In this document: positions 6,735 through 8,359 of the stretch, piece after piece | How positions within the stretch are numbered: position 1 is the stretch's first letter | How the letters are laid out: each line of letters begins with the position of its first letter | NCBI GenBank assembly: GCA_947588865.1 | Contig: CANPYQ010000052.1 | Coordinates: 1-8,359, forward strand | DNA: 8,359 nt | Direction: 5' to 3' | Source of the DNA: an uncultured Bacilli bacterium | GTDB lineage: Bacteria; Bacillota_I; Bacilli_A; RF39; UBA660 | Made by a program: the position numbers and the translations under genes | Notes under the pieces: generated by a model | The model's input: only the letters and a program-made list of their open reading frames with translations | Databases searched by the model: none | Told to the model about the DNA's origin: nothing

Positions 6735-8162
6735 CTATTTATATACCAATGTTATATTACTTGTAACTTTACTACTATCTGTTAATATTATAGTTGCCGT
6801 TGTTAATTTGTTGCCTTCATATACTATATCTTCAGCAGCTATTAAATTTCCTTTTAACACAGTTCTTGGGGTTCCACTTTTTACTGCATTAAATGATATA
6901 GCTTTTAAATTATCCAAGTTTACACCATTTCTTGTTACCGCAAACGAATATTGCATTACTGAACCCGTTACATCCTGTTTTATTTCTGTAAATGTTATTA
7001 CATAATCAGATTTTACAGTTACTTTATATGTCGCATTCTTTCCATTTGATGTAGTCGCTGTTATAATTACCTCTCCATCATTAACACCTGTTACATGACC
7101 ACTTTGATCTACTGTAGCTGTACCATCATTACTACTTTGCCATCTAACATTTTTATTAGTTGCGTTACTTGGAGTTATATTTGCTGTTAATGTTATTGTC
7201 CCACCAACATTTACACTATTAGGTCCAGTTATAGTAACACCCTCAACTGGATAAGTTTTTGGTGGCTCTGGTTTGCTTGGACTACTTGGATTACTTGGAT
7301 TATTTGGTTTTTGTTCACTAGATGGCTTATTTGATGATGAATTAGATGCTTTAGCTTTAACTGTTACTTTATGTGTAGCAGTTTTGCTTCCATCATTTGT
7401 AGTAACTGTAATTGTTACTTCTCCTGCTTTAAGCCCTTTGACATTACCATTTTGATCTACTGTAGCTATACTATTATTGCTACTCTTCCAAGTAACAGAT
7501 GTATCCGTCGCATTATCTGGATTTAATTTAGCTATTAATTTTATACTGTTTCCTACATTAACAGTATTTTCACCAACTATGCTTACACCTTTAACTGCAA
7601 CTTTATCTTTAGTTATTTTTACTTTACAACTTGTTTTATATTTACCATCTTTGCTTTTTACTGTTACAGTTACTTCGCCTTCTTTTAAAGCTTTAATATT
7701 ACCATTTTTATCTATAGATAATATCTCGTTGTCACTTGACTCCCAAATCAAATCACTTAAAGATACCCCCTTCGGTAAAGCTTTTATCTCTACATTTTTA
7801 GTTTCACCAACTTCTAAAACTAAATTAGAGTTCTCCAAAGCAATTCCATCAATTTTTATAAATTTGGCAACTATCTCCATATCTTTAGTAACATTAGTAT
7901 TAAAGTCATAAATACTATCATTATAATACCAGTCATCAAAGATATATCCTTCTTCCTTTGGATCACTAGGCCTTTTTACCTTTTCATTTTTCTTTACTTT
8001 CACAACGTTTATTTCACTTTTATCAATGTCATTAACAAAAGTTACTTCATATTCATTTTTTGAACAACTACTTAATAGTAAGAATACCACTAGCAGTGCA
8101 ATTATTCCAATTATCGTTGAAATCAAGATAATTTTGTTTTTATTAGACTTTTTTTCTTCCAT
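6735..8162 (-). CDS. Probable lipoprotein with InlB-type repeat and three Big_2 Ig-like domains
   Basis: This 475-residue surface protein has a charged N-terminus (1-10), a hydrophobic helix (11-30) and a lipobox-like LSSC with C33, fitting signal peptidase II processing and lipid anchoring. An uncleaved membrane anchor is the alternative, because the hydrophobic core is long. An InlB-type (Flg_new) repeat follows at about 38-102, with the family pattern GYIFDDWYY and a closing KDMEIVAKF. Three bacterial Ig-like Big_2 domains lie at about 104-185, 188-269 and 305-384, each with the typical W-x-S-S-x-N/D core, the D-x-x-G-x-V/I block and a G-E-V-T/I strand. A Pro/Ser/Asn linker (272-304) separates domains 2 and 3. 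The last 90 residues (385-475) look beta-rich and match nothing I recognise. Such modules usually act as stalks or in adhesion; no enzyme domain is visible. It is the first gene of the minus-strand operon, with AAGGAG 4 bases before the ATG and a strong promoter upstream. Confidence 0.85.
   Translation of the reverse strand: MEEKKSNKNKIILISTIIGIIALLVVFLLLSSCSKNEYEVTFVNDIDKSEINVVKVKKNEKVKRPSDPKEEGYIFDDWYYNDSIYDFNTNVTKDMEIVAKFIKIDGIALENSNLVLEVGETKNVEIKALPKGVSLSDLIWESSDNEILSIDKNGNIKALKEGEVTVTVKSKDGKYKTSCKVKITKDKVAVKGVSIVGENTVNVGNSIKLIAKLNPDNATDTSVTWKSSNNSIATVDQNGNVKGLKAGEVTITVTTNDGSKTATHKVTVKAKASNSSSNKPSSEQKPNNPSNPSSPSKPEPPKTYPVEGVTITGPNSVNVGGTITLTANITPSNATNKNVRWQSSNDGTATVDQSGHVTGVNDGEVIITATTSNGKNATYKVTVKSDYVITFTEIKQDVTGSVMQYSFAVTRNGVNLDNLKAISFNAVKSGTPRTVLKGNLIAAEDIVYEGNKLTTATIILTDSSKVTSNITLVYK
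7011..7853 (-). repeat. Three Big_2 Ig-like domain repeats
   Basis: The units lie at about 7853-7608, 7601-7356 and 7250-7011. Copies 2 and 3 are closest: both encode NATxxxVxWxSSN, ATVDQ and GEV at matching places, and the DNA string GATCTACTGTAGCT is shared (near 7107 and near 7456). Copy 1 is more diverged (IWESSDNEILSIDKNG). The first two are nearly contiguous, while the third is set apart by the low-complexity linker. Confidence 0.8.
7272..7307 (-). repeat. 9-bp tandem repeat encoding a Pro-Ser/Asn linker
   Basis: Four consecutive 9-bp units lie in the reading frame. On the plus strand they are TTTGCTTGG, ACTACTTGG, ATTACTTGG and ATTATTTGG. On the coding strand they give P-N-N, P-S-N, P-S-S and P-S-K (residues 286-297). 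Because the period is a multiple of three, gain or loss of units would change linker length without breaking the frame. The flanking linker (SSSNKPSSEQK and PEPPK) is compositionally similar but not repeated. Confidence 0.75.
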
Positions 8163-8166
8163 TTTA

Positions 8167-8172
8167 CTCCTT
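8167..8172 (-). promoter_or_regulatory. Ribosome-binding site of the lipoprotein gene
   Basis: The minus strand reads AAGGAG, TAAA, then ATG 8162. The match is good, with slightly short spacing. It supports the start that supplies the charged N-terminus ahead of the hydrophobic helix. Confidence 0.8.
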
Positions 8173-8189
8173 CTTTCTACTACACTCTA

Positions 8190-8216
8190 TAATATGATTG
8201 AAAACCTTTCATATTA
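8190..8216 (-). promoter_or_regulatory. Dyad directly downstream of the -10 box (candidate operator or 5' mRNA hairpin)
   Basis: An 8-bp perfect inverted repeat, TAATATGA (8190-8197) and TCATATTA (8209-8216), is separated by 11 bases. It abuts the -10 box (8217-8222) and covers the expected transcription start near 8210, a classic repressor position. It could equally be an AT-rich 5' leader hairpin or a chance palindrome in AT-rich DNA. Confidence 0.35.
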
Positions 8217-8246
8217 ATTATATCTTATAATTACACCCAATGTCAA
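8217..8246 (-). promoter_or_regulatory. Consensus sigma-A promoter of the surface operon
   Basis: On the minus strand TTGACA (8246-8241) is followed after 18 bases by TATAAT (8222-8217). Both hexamers match the housekeeping consensus exactly, with a near-optimal spacer. Transcription should begin near 8210, giving a leader of about 48 bases before ATG 8162. It faces the lipoprotein gene and, through the 17-bp gap, the giant surface protein gene. Confidence 0.85.
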
Positions 8247-8359
8247 TACAATTTTTAACTTTCATATTCTTGATTAATTTTTCGTAAAATGAAAAAGTAA
8301 AATCCAGTTTCAATATATTAATGTAGAATTTAGTCTTACATCAAATTCCAGTATAGAAT
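8247..8359. other. AT-rich sequence upstream of the operon promoter, no gene assigned
   Basis: No gene is supported. A minus-strand frame is open from the window edge to a TGA at 8310-8312 (15 residues, ending LNSTLIY). It could be the tail of an upstream gene, but it is too short to judge. The minus-strand decamer AATATGAAAG occurs here (8268-8259) and again just after the -10 box (8215-8206). The string GTAAAAT is repeated at 8284-8290 and 8297-8303, and a weak TTTTTC/GAAAAA dyad lies at 8278-8296. Confidence 0.5.

Noticed and set aside
7477..7911. 144-codon open frame on the plus strand
   Set aside because: It lies wholly antisense to the Big_2 domains of the lipoprotein gene; its Leu/Thr/Ser/Val-rich product is what the reverse of such repeats gives, and no ribosome-binding site supports it.
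193..8162. Alternative genetic code (TGA as tryptophan), considered because of the very low GC
   Set aside because: Tryptophan is encoded by TGG in all four genes, and TGA occurs as a normal stop of the flippase gene.
8026..8217. 63-codon plus-strand open frame near the promoter
   Set aside because: Antisense to the signal region of the lipoprotein gene and its leader; no ribosome-binding site.
41..8327. TAATGTAGA at 41-49 and 8319-8327 as attachment-site-like direct repeats
   Set aside because: Nine bases in AT-rich DNA over this distance are expected by chance, and no integrase or mobile gene is present.
8310..8359. Partial minus-strand gene entering from the right edge
   Set aside because: Only 15 codons are open and another frame is equally short-lived; there is not enough sequence to call a gene.

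Overview
The window is strongly AT-rich. It uses the standard code: tryptophan is TGG and no internal TGA is read through. Shine-Dalgarno sites are strong in three of the four genes, and the proteins (a SpoVB-like flippase, a lipobox protein with Big_2 and InlB-type repeats, Sec signal peptides) point to a low-GC Gram-positive bacterium (Firmicutes/Bacillota). A host-associated lineage is my guess from the abundance of InlB and Ig-like surface modules; no rRNA or marker gene is present to fix the taxon.

Layout, left to right. Positions 1-192 are AT-rich non-coding sequence. Positions 193-1482 (+) encode a 429-residue polytopic flippase of the SpoVB/MurJ/Wzx (MOP) superfamily. It runs head-on into three minus-strand genes, and a hairpin that contains both stop codons (1475-1498) separates the converging transcripts. 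Read in their own direction, the minus-strand genes are: 8162-6735, a 475-residue membrane-attached protein (probable lipoprotein) with one InlB-type repeat, three Big_2 Ig-like domains, a Pro/Ser/Asn linker and an unassigned C-terminal domain; 6717-2083, a 1544-residue secreted protein; and 2025-1486, a 179-residue extracytoplasmic thioredoxin/glutaredoxin-fold protein with a CxxC motif and a C-terminal membrane anchor.

The three minus-strand genes look like one surface operon. A consensus-quality sigma-A promoter (TTGACA, 18 bp, TATAAT; 8246-8217) precedes the first gene. The first two genes are 17 bp apart, with only a ribosome-binding site between them. The third follows after 57 bp that hold a perfect 13-bp hairpin, which probably reduces but need not abolish read-through. 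All three products carry export signals and would meet at the outer face of the membrane.

The most notable content is in the 1544-residue protein. It has four diverged tandem copies of a roughly 155-residue domain that I cannot assign to a named family. These are followed by two [InlB-like module + beta-helix-like region] cassettes, and there is no recognisable cell-wall sorting signal. Two of the four copies carry close cysteine pairs, uncommon in Firmicute surface proteins, and the adjacent redox protein is a plausible disulfide catalyst for them. No RNA gene, insertion sequence or CRISPR array was seen.
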